The notes: generated by a model not told the origin, from the sequence alone. Counted from the first letter of the stretch, positions 1 through 12,835 are shown. The stretch: 64,000 bases of DNA from Atriophallophorus winterbourni (GCA_013407085.1 JACCGJ010001757.1:1-64000), one strand, 5' to 3'. Numbers and translations are program-made.

Positions 1-2438
1 TGTAATGGAAATACATGCAAACACGTATATTTGGTAAATTTTGTATCATAAAGACAAGAGGCACTCGATTTTGAAGAGAGATCTGGAGTCTATTAAATGA
101 AAAAGCAATAGGTTTGGACGATTTTTTAACTTGTCCGTTAAGACATTGCTTGCAAACGCCGCTAAATTGATGAGTGATTGTAGTTACCCATTGTAAATAG
201 CGGAGTTGTGTTCGGTTGCAACGAAGTGAGCCAACTAGATTACCCCAACCCAAGATTTTGAAGCAGTTAAGCAGAATTTATTCATGATTTTTGCAGTGAA
301 GTTTTCAATTCTGTTTTCGTATGCACCATGAGTGCACTTCGCTGTTTTTTAAAAACGAACCAATATGCTTTCGACCCAAAAGCTTAATACCTTCACATAA
401 ACAATCAGAGTTTCATGATATTTTGTATTTAGCTTCATGGTTTATAGAGTGCGACCCCTGGTATCGACCATTATGGCGCGATGGTGCACTATCGATCCGC
501 TCATCAGGTCTACGTGGTCTCATTCTCAGTAGAGCACAACGTGTGCGCACTATGATGTGGATCGATGTTGAAATTAGATCGACAGATTCAGCTGATGCGT
601 GCTAGATGCTTTGGCGATATATTTCTCATTATTGCGAGTCAGAAGTCATCACGTTTCTGACTGAACATTTATTACTCTGGTCTGAATCGCACGACCTGAG
701 TATTTATTGATGAACTCATCGCGCACTGCAGGTAACTCACGAAAATGCTTCGGATTATCACCCGACTACCCAGAAACTCAGAAACTCAGACCCGACTACC
801 GGTTCTTTATGCAAACATCTCACGTTAATGATTTACACCTGGCCTTTCATCCGCACTATCAATTCTCGCGGTTTTCACACCTGGAGTGTTAGACTAACCC
901 TAACGAGATGATTATAAGCGACATCTTTTATTTTCTCCGTTTCATTCAGTCACCTCACCTTAAAATTTGTATCCACATATATACCAGCTACTTGAATCTT
1001 TTACGTTTTTCCACGTCTTGTTTAGTCTATTTTCAATCGAAATTGCTGTCCAGAGAGCAACATGGATTCAGGAAGTCTCGTTCTTGCTTGACTAACCTAC
1101 TGGAGACACTGGATGACTGGACGCAGGCAGTGGGTAATGGTGGTTGCGTGCATGCGTGGTACTTAGACATGTCAAAGGAGTTTGATCGCGTGGACCATTC
1201 CATACTCTTGATCAAGCTGCACGATGTTGGTATTAATGGGTGCCTTCTTACATGGCTGAGAAGTTACTTTCTTGACTGCAAGGCAACTGTACGTATCGAT
1301 GGTGTGATGTCTGGTGAAATTGAAGCCACTAGCGCTGTCCCGCAAGGTTCGGTACTTGGTCCGCTTCTCTTTTTGGTCTACATCGACGACCTTTCGAAAC
1401 TTGTCACAGTCAAAATGGTTCTCTTTGCGGATGATGTTAAAGTTTAGATGCGAATCACGTCAATCGTGGACTGTTTGCGCTTACAAAGCGATTTGGATGT
1501 ATTGAACAGCTGGTCAGAGCGAAACGAACTTCCATTCAACTTCCGAAAGTGTAAAATGTTGCAAATAGGCAAAGATTTCCCATTCTCATACAACCTTGGA
1601 TCAAATCAACTGGAATGGACAACCAAAGAAAAAGACCTCGGTGTATGGATTAGTGGAAGTCTCAAGAATAGCATGTAATGCGAAGCAGTGTACAACCGAG
1701 CTAGCCGCATTCTAAGTATGCTTCGGCGAATTTTCAGACATTTTTCCCGTGAATCATTCCCCATGCTCATAAATACGTATATTAACCCGGTGATGGATTA
1801 CTCAGTGCAAGCTTGGTCACCGTGGCTACAAAAGGACATCAAGCTGCTCGAGAGGATTTATCACAGAGCAACCAAAATGGTTGGCTGCCTCCGCAAACTA
1901 CCATATGAGAATCGACTTGAGCAGCTTAATTTGGATACACTGCTTCGCAGAAGGGTTCGATTCGATTTAATACTAACCTACAAAATAATGAACGCCAAGG
2001 CGCACCCTCTGAGGCATCTATTTCGCCTCCGGCCAAGCCATGTCACACGTACTCACCCATTGGCATTTGATATTCCACATTCCCACCGGAACTCCGTCGG
2101 TTCTTCTATTCGGTGCGCGTTTGTTTCTTATGGAACTCCCTACCGTCAGATGTTGTCCAATCATCTAGTGAAAGGATTTTCAGGAACAAATTGGAAATAT
2201 TTATGCGTAGTAATTCCACCATACATCCCGTTTATATAACATGATCTTTTTCCAAACGAATAATTTTTTTCATCATACAGCGACAATACATGACATTTTT
2301 GTAACTACAAAACTGTCGATCTTCCTAATGACTCAATTTATTTTGTATACATATTTATTGTCCTCATACGAATATCCTGTGGTGTTGTACAGCTACGAGC
2401 TTTTTTATACCATAAATTCTTGAATCTTGAATCTTGAA
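1..2438 (+). mobile_element. Composite non-LTR retrotransposon, copy A (cut by window start)
   Basis: Bases 1-2438 match 7108-9538 almost base for base at an offset of 7107. The first ~1000 bases have no convincing reading frame. The part after ~1045 encodes the reverse transcriptase (RT) of a CR1/Jockey-type LINE. The 3' end is a heptamer tail, TTGAATC repeated, at 2419-2438, as expected for CR1-like elements that end in a short tandem repeat rather than poly(A). No endonuclease precedes the RT, so the LINE part is 5'-truncated and joined to an unrelated repeat. Bases ~280-700 of that repeat recur in both arms of the palindrome at 51235-51596 and 57700-58080. The left limit is unknown. Confidence 0.85.
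1046..2239 (+). pseudogene. CR1-like reverse transcriptase, copy A, broken
   Basis: The translation shows RT landmarks in order: REQHGF, SKEFDRVD, VPQGSVLGPLLF and FADD, then the C-terminal part with YINPVMDYSVQAWSP. The catalytic FADD box (about 1423-1437) is intact. Three lesions break the frame relative to copy B: TAG at 1445-1447 where copy B has TGG, TAA at 1676-1678 where copy B has CAA, and a one-base deletion near 2094 (CTCCGTC against CTCCCGTC). The protein would have copied element RNA at a nicked target. This copy cannot make it. Confidence 0.85.
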
Positions 2439-3185
2439 TAATTTTGTTCATTACACGGTACGGTCTAACCCACATCTTCCGAAATTTCTGCACTTTTGCG
2501 CCCAGAAAGAACTCCATATACTTTACTTGATTCATTTGTCTTAAAAAATCGTGCTTCGTGCTCCAATGATTTCCATTTATCTTGGTCTTCATTATTATTC
2601 CAGGATTTTCATGCCCTTCCTCCAGGTTACCCCTATATGTAAAAACGTTCTTGCTTCTCTACCACGGATCAATTCAAAAGCCACCTACTGTGTGGTCACG
2701 TGTTTTGTCGTACGATAAACATTCCCCATTTTGCGTTGATTATCTTCATAATTTAATTCGTCGGTTTGCAAACACAGTTTCATTGTCCGTTATTACCTTC
2801 TAGCCATACTGCTAGTTTGTGTATAGCATGACGTTCTACTCAGTCGCTTGACACCCAAGTAAATTTTGTAAAATCTGTCTCCTAAATCGAGCCTTGATAT
2901 GTCCATTCTTGTTATAAAATCCCGAAACGGAAACACACGTTTTCCATTATCTTGTTAGTCACCATGCTTGCGGTTCGCTTTGGTGACGGAACCGCTTCTA
3001 ACAAGCGAGTTAGATGCTCAACCGTCACGGAAATAAGGCGGTTATTCGTATTGCTCGTTGGTAGAAGTCAGAATACATCCTTACTCTAAGCCCGCAGTGG
3101 CCTTCTAGGTTCCACTTCAATAATCGGGAGAGTCTCTTTTCTCTCCTCTCTTGATTCCTAATTGAGACGAATTGTCTTTATGATA
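2439..3185. other. No recognisable feature
   Basis: AT-rich sequence between LINE copy A and the next LINE remnant. Short ORFs here have no recognisable motifs. I see no splice-bounded exon or repeat structure. Confidence 0.4.
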
Positions 3186-3189
3186 GTTT

Positions 3190-3790
3190 ACCATGGAGCT
3201 ATCTGGATATGTCTAAAGCTTATGACAGAGTTGACTAATTTCGACTATTACAAAAGCTGAAGCAGATGGGTATCAGCGGACAGCTACTCGTACGGCTTGA
3301 AAGTTACCTTAATGGGCGCAAGGTGATCATTTGGATCAACCTGACAAATCACAGGTTATTGATAACTCAAGTGGCGTACCGCAAGATTCATTCGTGGGGC
3401 CAGTACTTTTTCCGGTTACCTAAAACACCTACCAGGTTCGCTCTAATGCAGGGTGATTCTATTTGCTGATTATATTAAACTTTCGACGCTGATAACATCA
3501 ACTGCGGACTGCGTACAACTGCAACGTTATTCAGATGCTCTCCATTATTGGTCGGTGCGAAATACGTTGTTATTCAATTTCCCAAAATGCAAGGTGTTCA
3601 AATTTGTAAGCCATTCCAGTACCAATATTACTATGGGCAAGGGTTTTTAAGCTGGACAGAGTTGGCAAAGAATCTTGGATTCTAAGTATGCGCCAGACAG
3701 AATAACTGTCTACATTGTGAGGTCATTTACAAGACCGCATCCAAGATTCTAGGTAGCGATATCTTTTTCTGCGTTGGACCAGAAGAAATC
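3190..3790 (+). pseudogene. CR1-like RT remnant
   Basis: Broken + strand frames retain YLDMSKAYDRVD (with a stop right after), KLKQMGISGQLLVRLESYL, a decayed ILFADYIKL where FADD is expected, and SVRNTLLFNFPKCK. This is the RT palm and thumb of a CR1-like LINE. Several frame changes and stops show an old insertion. The stretch around 3535-3620 is closely similar to 6135-6235, so both derive from one family. Confidence 0.7.
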
Positions 3791-3827
3791 TTGTGTGCTA
3801 AGCTGATACGTGTACTGCAGAGCTCTT

Positions 3828-4660
3828 CCAAGAGGTAGCATTTTAAATTTCTCCGGGTTCAATGATAACTAATTTGTCTGGGACCAACGAAATGAGGTGA
3901 ACAAATCCCGTTGTAATGACATACAGTCATTACCAGATCTGAAACGTATCCATATTTTCATATAATTGGCAAAAAGTATCAAGTTACATACAATATCCTC
4001 TAACATATCGTCAAAATGTTTTGTTTTTAAAATGTTCTCTTATGCGCGAGGTCACAATGCGTTTCATTATTTTGAAGATATCCGTGAGTAGCTTTACCGG
4101 TCTATAGTTTGCTGTGTCTGAACGGCTAGCACCTTCACAAAAAGGAGCTATCATAGCTGCTTTTCAATGCGGTGATATTTATCCTTCGTGTCGGCTGAGA
4201 TTGAATAAGCACTTGAGAGGAGCATTTAAAGCAATTCGACCCAGCACCGGAGGAATTCTTTCCATTTAGTTGACAAAGTTCGCGCCAACCATTCATTGAT
4301 AGTCATTTTACTTAATAATTCCCAACGAGGCGAATTTGCTGAAACGTAATATGGGATACAAGACTTAGTATTGGAGATGAATCAGTAAGGCTTTACTGAA
4401 GCATCGCCGGTATCTTTCGCAGAGTGAGTCAATCCATTAGGGTTTTTTACACTGATCGCTTATTTACTATCTTACAGAGAAGCCTAGGATTCTTGTCCTT
4501 TCTCTGAAGCAAGTTCCATCAGAACAGCATGCGATGTTCTCTCACAAAAGTCCTGAATATCTTCGATAATCGCTTCCAAGTTGCCTCCGTACCGAATTTA
4601 TTATGAGTTACGCAAGAATCTTTTTTATTAGTTCACCATTTCTCAGTTCTACTCAGGATA
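3828..4660 (-). pseudogene. CR1-like RT remnant, antisense
   Basis: On the minus strand, fragments read APFCEGASRSDTANYRPVKL then KIMKRIVTSRIREHF. Further on come LFANYMKIW (decayed FADD) and SLNPEKFKMLPLG. Their order and spacing are those of a CR1-like RT. The frame is broken by stops and shifts. It lies tail to tail with the + strand remnant at 3190-3790. Confidence 0.65.
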
Positions 4661-5720
4661 ACAACCTGGTTGTTGTAGTTGCATTTTGCGGTTTAAAAAT
4701 AGAATTTTTGTTAATCATCTTATTCAGATAATTTAGCAATGTATTGTAATATAAGCCTGAATCCATGAAATCAAACTCCTGAGTGCGTGCAACCTGGAGA
4801 CTGATATTCAAAGATTGAGATAGTATTTTCCCGAGGAATTTTGTTTAAACACTCTTGCATTAAATTGAGCGAGAGCGTCACATTTATTTCCTGAGGCTGT
4901 TATTTATTTCTGAATGAGCAAACGAAATACTATAGGTTTCATGATCGATCAAGTATCGACAATGCTATATAGGTATTTGAAATTTCTTGCCATTTTCAAA
5001 GACAGTAGTGGATGGTAACTTTGCTTGATTTTCTTTTGAGGTTGTTCTGTTTGCTTAGAATTAAATACAATAGTAGCCAGAAATCATCTGTCCTGATATA
5101 CTTGTGTTTAATGCAAGCAAATTTCTGTTGCCGTTTCATTTTTTCTCGCGATTACGAGGCGTAAATCAGCCGTCGCTCGTCTGTCGTACTTCAGCAACTC
5201 ACGAATTTTGATGTTTGACTGATAAAGAGATGAAGAAGGTTTAATCTTGCATGATCAGTAATTGGAAGCTTCGCGTTTCTCTTGCTAGTGTATTACCCCA
5301 AATATCCTGTCGTTTATAGCATACGCCAATGCCGGTATGCGATTATTTACGCCAATGACTCACTCGTCATTTTAATCTTTGCTACACCACAAGGCATCTT
5401 CTAATACCAGGTAATTGTCGTTTTGCCTTAACCTGTTAACGACACACAGCCTGACACCTGTTTCGGTATTTAAGTGTTGATGATTTAAGCCCCATGAAAT
5501 TTCGACTAACAAACAGTTTGTAATTCTGTATTTGAACTGCCTGTTTTGTTGTACTAATGAGGATTACCAGTGGTATTCATGTCTAACGAAAAATGCATTG
5601 TTCCGTTGCTTTAATCTCAACGAAACTAATCTAACTGATTTCGCATTTTGAACACAGCAGCCATAAACCCGTTTCGTTGTGATGGTGCTCCAGGATGTGA
5701 GCAACTCTATACTTTAGTTT
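4660..5720. other. No recognisable gene
   Basis: No coding frame of note. Short segments (about 4860-4960) resemble 12410-12510 and belong with the repeat at 5725-5900. Confidence 0.35.
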
Positions 5721-5724
5721 TGAT

Positions 5725-5900
5725 TTTAGTGATTTGGGGGCTTGATCAACATTATGTATTTGACCGCTGTGTCCGATAATATAAAAATGAAAGCAATACC
5801 GGTTATTATAAAATGTATTGTTCGCACTTATTGTTCAGTATATTGTTTGAGTGCGTAAGCCAAAAAATCATGATTTTTATTAGTTCGTCGGCACGGAACG
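5725..5900 (+). repeat. Diverged repeat shared with the region upstream of the host gene
   Basis: This stretch aligns with 12520-12700. Both contain AGCAATACCGG or ACAATACCGG followed by TTATAAAATGTATTG, with scattered matches on both sides. Identity is roughly 70% by eye. I find no exon next to this copy. Confidence 0.5.
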
Positions 5901-6119
5901 ATAATTCTATTTCCAATTAAATTTTCAAACTCTGATTTTAATAATTAAATTGTGGTGCTCACATCTCTTTCTCGCATTTCAATCGTTCTGTTTTACCGCG
6001 CTTAATTTCTTCATGCAGTGTATGTAAATCAAATGACATTTTCTTATATATAACGGATTCATAAATCCAAGTGAAGTGACAATTTATTATAAAATAAAAT
6101 TGTGGTATTTAACAAACTT

Positions 6120-6850
6120 GGCAATCTAAGATCTGAGTGATTTAGATGCTCTCCATGAATGGTCGGTGCGGAATACTTTGTTATTCAATTTACAAAAATG
6201 CAATAGGCTGAAATTGCTAAGCCATTTCAGTTTCAATAATTTTTTAAGCTGGTCAGATTCGAAAAAAGCTTAAGGCATTTTGAGGCAGACTGAGGAATAG
6301 CGTACATTGTCATGTCACCTACAAGCGCGAATTCAAGCTTCTGGGAATGCTGCGACGGATTTTCAAAACCTTCTCGTCGGGAACGATGTCCATCACCAGG
6401 AAAGCCTACTTATTTTCAACCATGGAGCATGCATCGAAAGCTTGGACTTCGTGATTAAAAGAGGATATATTATTGCTTGATACATTAAATCACCGTGCAA
6501 TCAAACTCGTAAGTGTCATAGGGAAACGAACGTGCAAGAAAAGATTACAAAAACATAGACTCCATACTCCCCTTCACAGAAGCCGTCAAAGGGATGTGAT
6601 ATTAAAATGCAAAATATTAAATAACTCACATCATCCTTTAACAAATTCATTCGAAACCGTGAGTCTCGACATACACGCATCCACTTAGCGACAATACAAA
6701 TCCCTAACTCCCGTAACAGCTGTCGTCAATATTTTATTTTATACGTGTCATTTACCTTTGGAATGCGCTCTCCGAAACTCGTGTCGTGGCTCCCAGCGTC
6801 GAAATATTGATTCGAAATTTGGATACTTATTTGGTGCATAACGATTTAAC
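6120..6850 (+). pseudogene. CR1-like RT C-terminal remnant
   Basis: Broken frames read LDALHEWSVRNTLLFN and the later region corresponding to the RT thumb and C-terminal cysteine-poor part, ending near 6840 with a decayed WNALSE-type motif. Stops and frame changes are frequent. Its first 100 bases repeat the family seen at 3535-3620. Confidence 0.6.
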
Positions 6851-7107
6851 GACACCTGTGTATTGACTCATGGTAAGTATTCGACTGACTATACTTGACA
6901 TTATATGTTTAATTTATACCCTTTCCATGAACGAATATTTACTATGACATGGTAATTGTGAAGTGTGCTCGATTGAATGTGTACACATATGTGTACAGGT
7001 CGAAGCCCATGGTACTATTTATCACTTTTTCCGCTGTTTGATTAAATGCATATCCGGTATGTACTTCCCTATATTAGTGCAAACAGCCCAGAACCAATTA
7101 TGGTGTG

Positions 7108-9538
7108 TGTAATGGAAATACATGCAAACACGTATATTTGGTAAATTTTGTGTCATAAAGACAAGAGTCACTCGATTTTGAAGAGAGATCTGGAGTCTAT
7201 TAAATGAAAAAGCAATAGGTTTGGACGATTTTTTAACTTGTCCGTGAAGACATTGCTTGCAAACGCCGCTAAATTGATGAGTGATTGTAGTTACCCATTG
7301 TAAATAGCGGAGTTGTGTTCGGTTGCAACGAAGTGAGCCAACTAGATTACCCCAACCCAAGATTCTGAAGCAGTTAAGCAAAATTTATTCATGATTTTTG
7401 CAGTGAAGTTTTCAATTCTGTTTTCGTATGCACCATGAGTGCACTTCGCTGTTTTTCAAAAACGAACCAATATGCTTTCGACCCAAAAGCTTAATACCTT
7501 CACATAAACAATCAGAGTTTCATGATATTTTGTATTTAGCTTCATGGTTTCTAGAGTGCGACCCCGGGTATCGACCATTATGGCGCGATGGTGCACTATC
7601 GATCCGCTCATCAGGTCTACGTGGTCTCATTCTCAGCAGAGCACAACGTGTGCGCACTATGATGTGGTTCGATGTTGAAATTAGATCGACAGATTCAGCT
7701 GATGCGTGCTAGATGCTTTGGCGATATATTTCTCATTATTGCGAGTCAGAAGTCATCACGTTTCTGACTGAACATTTATTACTCTGGTCTGAATCGCACG
7801 ACCTGAGTATTTATTGATGAACTCATCGCGCACTGCACGTAACTCACGAAAATGCTTCGGATTATCACCCGACTACCCAGAAACTCAGAAACTCAGACCC
7901 GACTACCGGTTCTTTATGCAAACATCTCACGTTAATGATTTACACCTGGCCTTTCATCCGCACTATCAATTCTTGCGGTTTTCACACCTGGAGTGTTAGA
8001 CTAACCCTGACGAGATGATTATGAGCGACATCTTTTATTTTCTCCGTTTCATTCCGTCACCTCACCTTAAAATTTGTATCCACATATATACCAGCTACTT
8101 GATTCTTTTACGTTTTTCCACGTCGTGTTTAGTCTATTATCAATCAAGCTTGCTGTTTAGAGAGCAACATGGATTTAGGCAGTCTCGTTCTTGCTTGACT
8201 AACCTACTGTAGACACTGGATGACTGGACGCAGGCAGTGGGTAATGGTGGTTGCGTGCATGCGTGTTACTTGAACATATCGAAGGCGTTTGATCGCGTGG
8301 ACCATTCCATACTCTTGAGCAAGCAACACGATGTTGGTATTAATGGGTGCCTTTTTACATGGCTGAGAAATTACCTTCTTGAACGCAAGGAAAATTTACG
8401 TATCGATGGTGTGATGTCTGGGGAAATCGAAGCCACTAGCGGTGCCCCACAAGGTTCGGTACTTGGTCCGCTTCTCTTTTTGGTCTACATCGACGACCTT
8501 CCGAAACTTGTCACAGCCAAAATGGTTCTCTTTGCGTATGATGTTAAAGTTTGGATGCGAATCACGTCAATCGTGGACTGTTTGCGCTTACAAAGCGATT
8601 TGGATGTATTGAACAGCTGGTCAGAGCGAAACAAACTTCCATTTAACTTCCGAAAATGTAAAATGTTGCAAATAGGCAAAGATTTCCCATTCTCATACAA
8701 CCTTGGATCAAATCAACTGAAATGGACAACCAAAGAAAAAGACCTCGGTGTATGGATTAGTGGAAGTCTTAAGAATAGCATGCAATGCGAAGCAGTGTAC
8801 AACCGAGCTAGCCGCATGCTAGGTATGCTTCGGCGAATTTTCAGACATTTTTCCCGTGAATCATTCCCCATGCTCATAAATACGTATATTAACCCGGTGA
8901 TGGATTACTCAGTGCAAGCTTGGTCACCGTGGCTACAAAAGGACATCAAGCTGCTCGAGATGATTTATCACAGAGCAACCGAAATGGTTGGCTGCCTCCG
9001 CAAACTACCATATGAGAATCGACTTGAGCAGCTTAATTTGGATACACTGCTCCGCAGAAGGGTTCGATTCGATCTAATACTAACCTACAAAATAATGAAC
9101 GCCGAGGCGCACCCTCTGAGGCATGTATTTCGCCTCCGGTCAAACCATGTCACACGTACTCACCCATTGGCATTTGATATTCCACATTCCCACCGGAACT
9201 CCCGTCGGTTCTTCTATACGGTGCGCGTTTGTTTCTTATGGAACTCCCTACCGTCAGATGTTGTCCAATCATCTAGTGAAAGGATTTTCAGGAACAAATT
9301 GGAAATATTTATGCGTAGTTATTCCACCATACATCCCGTTTATATAACATGATCTTTTTCCAAACGAATAATTTTTTTCATCATACAGCGACAATACATG
9401 ACATTTTTGTAACTACAAAACTGTCGATCTTCCTAATGACTCAATTTATTTTGTATACATATTTATTGTCCTCATACGAATATCCTGTGGTGTTGTACAG
9501 CTACGAGCTTTTTTATACATAAAATCTTGAATCTTGAA
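7108..9538 (+). mobile_element. Composite non-LTR retrotransposon, copy B
   Basis: Near-identical to 1-2438, with the same ~1-kb non-coding 5' part, the same truncated RT and the same TTGAATC-type tail (9523-9538). Homology to copy A starts at 7108, exactly where copy A meets the window edge, so the true left end of the repeat is not visible. Either one composite element inserted twice or a 7.1-kb tandem duplication would explain the pair. The sequence between the copies has older LINE remnants not repeated after 9538. Confidence 0.85.
8152..9352 (+). pseudogene. CR1-like reverse transcriptase, copy B, nearly open but catalytically altered
   Basis: From 8237 a 371-codon frame runs to 9352 without a stop. 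It covers SKAFDRVDHSILLSK, APQGSVLGPLLFLVYIDD and the whole C-terminal part. The upstream RT segment (REQHGFRQSRSC) is separated from it by TAG at 8210-8212, where copy A has GGAGAC. The catalytic box reads FAYD instead of FADD (GAT to TAT around 8533-8539), which removes one of the two metal-binding aspartates. The copy is therefore dead despite its long frame. Confidence 0.85.
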
Positions 9539-9639
9539 CCTTATGTAGCGAATGTATCAGCGCTCAACAAAACTACTTACCATCAACTAAAACAAACCTT
9601 ATGAGGTCAGTATAGCTCACCTGAATCTGTTCAAATTTC

Positions 9640-9930
9640 CCTATCAACGAAACAGGGAACACCTTATCTTATTTTATAAGATACAGTATTTGTTCAAGCG
9701 GTGGGATGCTCGGAATTATCGCACTCGTGAATATAGACTGGTGGTAGCCAATTCCCGCCTAAACTGTACGAGGTATTTTTTATTCTAATCCGGGTCTGCT
9801 TTACTTGGTACATTTTCCCTTCTACCGTTGCTAAATCTAATAGTTTGCATGATTTCAAAACGAAATTATACGAGATTTTATTGAATTATTCGTTTTCCGA
9901 CTGCTTAATCGAATTCCTCATCTTGTTTTT
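9640..9930 (+). pseudogene. LINE RT 3' end remnant
   Basis: Weak + strand similarity to the last segment of CR1-like RTs: a decayed WNSLP-type region followed by NEIIRDFIEL-like residues in shifting frames. Short and old. Confidence 0.35.
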
Positions 9931-10009
9931 TACAATCACCTTTCCATTTTCGCCAGCCTACTGTTATTGCAAAGCTAATTACTTTATATGATCATTAAAA
10001 CCTTGAAAA

Positions 10010-11335
10010 CAATCCTTCAACTTTAAACCATGAGACTGGTTGCAGTTAAATCCTCATCAGAATTTCGACTGAATGCCAGCTGGAATTCTTCTAAGAATGA
10101 TGATCCTCGCCGTCTAATAATAATGCTGTAATGTTTGGTCGACTTCCAAAAGTGCTCTTTCGTATAGGCTTGTATGTATTTACATGCAGTATTCATGCAG
10201 ATCAACAATTGTGGGATGGATGTTCGTTTCAGAATGTTCGATAAGAAAATAGTTTTGGAATTGTAGTACGGCAGGACATTCCGGAACATATTGCTGTTGT
10301 TACTTACTAAGAAACGTCGAAGCACGCTTGCATGCTTTGGAAATACCCAAACTAATCAATATGTATTAAAAATCAATAATTCTGTATTCTTTCAGGATAC
10401 CTCTGTCTATCAACTATAAATGGCATTATCCTTGTCCTTTAAATCCAGCCCATTGGATACCTAATGTGACTACTTGTTTCACACGTGAATGAAATGCGTA
10501 TAGAACATACTTGCCCCATAAACGTCAAATTGAGTTTGCTCAGGTCTTAGCCAAATGCAGCAAACGAAACAAAATGACCCACCAATGTCTAATGATTCGC
10601 TCCTAACGAAATCTCATGTAAAACTCCCGAAATACGTGAGCATGCTATTTCCAACCAATTTAGATAATTGATAGCATTTCATGATTGCAGACTACAAACT
10701 TTATGAGATGTTTATATACAAACGCGCAAAACATTTCGAACACCTTTGCGATGTTAACCGAGGTATTATTGAATAACTCACTTTAAAATATAACCATTAC
10801 CGCAACAGGATATTCTCCAAATTGTTTGGGTCGGCGTTATCCATTATCAACATGAATCTGAAAGGGAAAGATCGGGAGAGAATTGATGGTTGTGTTGCCT
10901 TTTATTGTCACAATAGCCTCTAGTTTACTCGCTTAGACAACAAAATCTTCAGCCTCGGAGAAAATTATGTGTGGTTTAACGCCGAGGTCTGGTGAAGTTT
11001 GCAAGCGTGTTTTTTTATACAATTCCCGTTTATCAATGGAATCGTACGTTGAAATGTTTATTTAAAAGCGCCAGCACTTGACTCGCACTCATTAACCAAC
11101 AATAGGGTATGCGAGTGATTTAATCATGCATGATCGTTTTCTCGGAGACAATCATTCACCACAAACGGTGGAAAACCGATTTCGAGAATCGGTACCTGTA
11201 TGCAACCATGTCCGCGAATGCATTCGGATATTAGGTTCTGATCGTTCATCCGTCTTGGATATATGGTGTTAACATCGGAAGAACAATATGTCGAAAATAT
11301 CGGATTCCAGGCTCGACTCAGTCTCATTTAAATAA
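10010..11335 (+). pseudogene. CR1-like LINE 5' half (endonuclease) remnant
   Basis: This stretch aligns over more than 1 kb with 28720-29770 at moderate identity. Near 11105-11290 both read a decayed endonuclease end: AGDLIMHDRF then VCNHVRECIR and RSSVLDIW, matching the GDFN...PSxLDLV pattern of AP-type endonucleases in CR1-like LINEs. No RT follows here, so only the 5' half survives. Other ORFs in the stretch have no support. Confidence 0.5.
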
Positions 11336-11339
11336 ATTT

Positions 11340-12405
11340 GTCATTCAAACATCGAATATAACATCGAAATCGACATGACTTTCCCAAAGACGGATACGAT
11401 GTGACCTCCTGTTTGCATTCGACGTATTGCGTACTGAGAACCATCCATTTAGACACTCGTTGAGCCGAATCTTTTTAGTCGAACACGTAAAAATCGAAAC
11501 GATTTAAGCAATATGAATTCTCAATTGGATATACGTTGATTTTTTTCTGGGTAAGAATTTGTTTCATTTCGAACTTTGAGCCTGAAGAAATCACACCCTT
11601 GAAATGTGTGGCGGTTTTCGATAGTAAATTGAATGAAAGGTTGACGAACCATGCAGTATGCGACCGTCCAAATTGATTTTAGAGAGCTTTTGATATTTTT
11701 ACAGTATGTACCTGTCATCATTCGGTTATTGTTAAGCTAACTGCTTTTTTACCACAAAACTTTCTGAACTCTGTGTTCTGAGTTCTGACCATGAAGAACT
11801 TGCGTTTAAATATGTATGCTTTACAAAGCCGTCGCTGGCTTTGAATGGGGTGGTTCGTTTGGTAGAGCAATTTATATTAATCGAAACACTCACACAGATT
11901 TCGCATTGGCAAACTGATAATATGAGCTCTGAATAGAAATGTCACAACGTAGCAGTTTGTCTACGACTGGAGGTTGACGATAACTCGCCGTTAGTTCCTA
12001 AAATTTGCGTGCAGGAACTGTGTTTAGTTGTTTTCAGCAGAACACATTGGATGCTGCTTATTGCCAAAATTACTCCTGCTGCTCAGCAAAACGTTTATTG
12101 TAAGCAACAGTGTGACTTCACTCATTCGAGAGGATAAGTATGAAAACATTTTTATAGAAATTAAACCAGACTCTCATATTGTTGGCACCACACCTCCGGA
12201 TGCAGTATGTTTAAGCAATTTATTTAATGGTGCACTCAGCTGCTGATCATAGGATTTTATTAAGGTTTTTTTGAGTCCATCAGCTTGAGGCGATTTAAGG
12301 GTTAATTCGAACAAAAATGTCATTGAATAATCGCTGAAATGTTCTCGTTTTCAGTCAGAAGTAAATCTGTCTGCCAATTTGCAGTCTATGTGATTGTTAA
12401 CGAAC
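11340..12405. other. No recognisable gene
   Basis: Two short ORFs (minus 11521-11721 and plus 12028-12246) lack motifs, splice support or relatives in the window. I see nothing else. Confidence 0.35.
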
Positions 12406-12409
12406 TAAA

Positions 12410-12700
12410 TACGCCTGCAATATACTGATCGAGAAAATAGTATGTTTTTTCCTGAGGATCTGAATCATTACTGTATAAGCACAAGGAATACCACAGGTTT
12501 CACACTCGATCGAGTAACATGAGTGATTTACCAACATTATGTTTGTGAAAACTGTGTCGAATAATGTGAAAACTAAAACAATACCGGCCATTATAAAATG
12601 TATTGTATTGCTGCACTCAACTTTCTGTATATTCTTCAATGGTGTAAACTAATTCTGTAAGCAATGATTTTATTGGTCTGTCGGTCGTGGTCACAAAGTC
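12410..12700 (+). repeat. Diverged repeat upstream of the host gene promoter
   Basis: Partner of 5725-5900 and of short pieces near 4860-4960. It ends about 90 bases before the TATA box of the host gene. It could be an old transposon piece or a remnant of a duplicated promoter region. Confidence 0.45.
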
Positions 12701-12791
12701 GTTGCTCTATTCTAAAGTGTGTTAGCAGAAGAGAATGAACTTGAAAAAGCAGCAGAAATGCAGTGATTCATCGTTTCTCACTATAGGTCAG

Positions 12792-12798
12792 TATAAAA
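12792..12798 (+). promoter_or_regulatory. TATA box
   Basis: TATAAAA lies 37 bases before the ATG of the signal-peptide exon. Initiation about 25-30 bases downstream would give a 5' leader of roughly 10-15 bases. Trans-splicing is not needed to explain the start. Confidence 0.6.
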
Positions 12799-12835
12799 AC
12801 AAAATTTGAACACACACTGTAGAACGCATCGAAAA

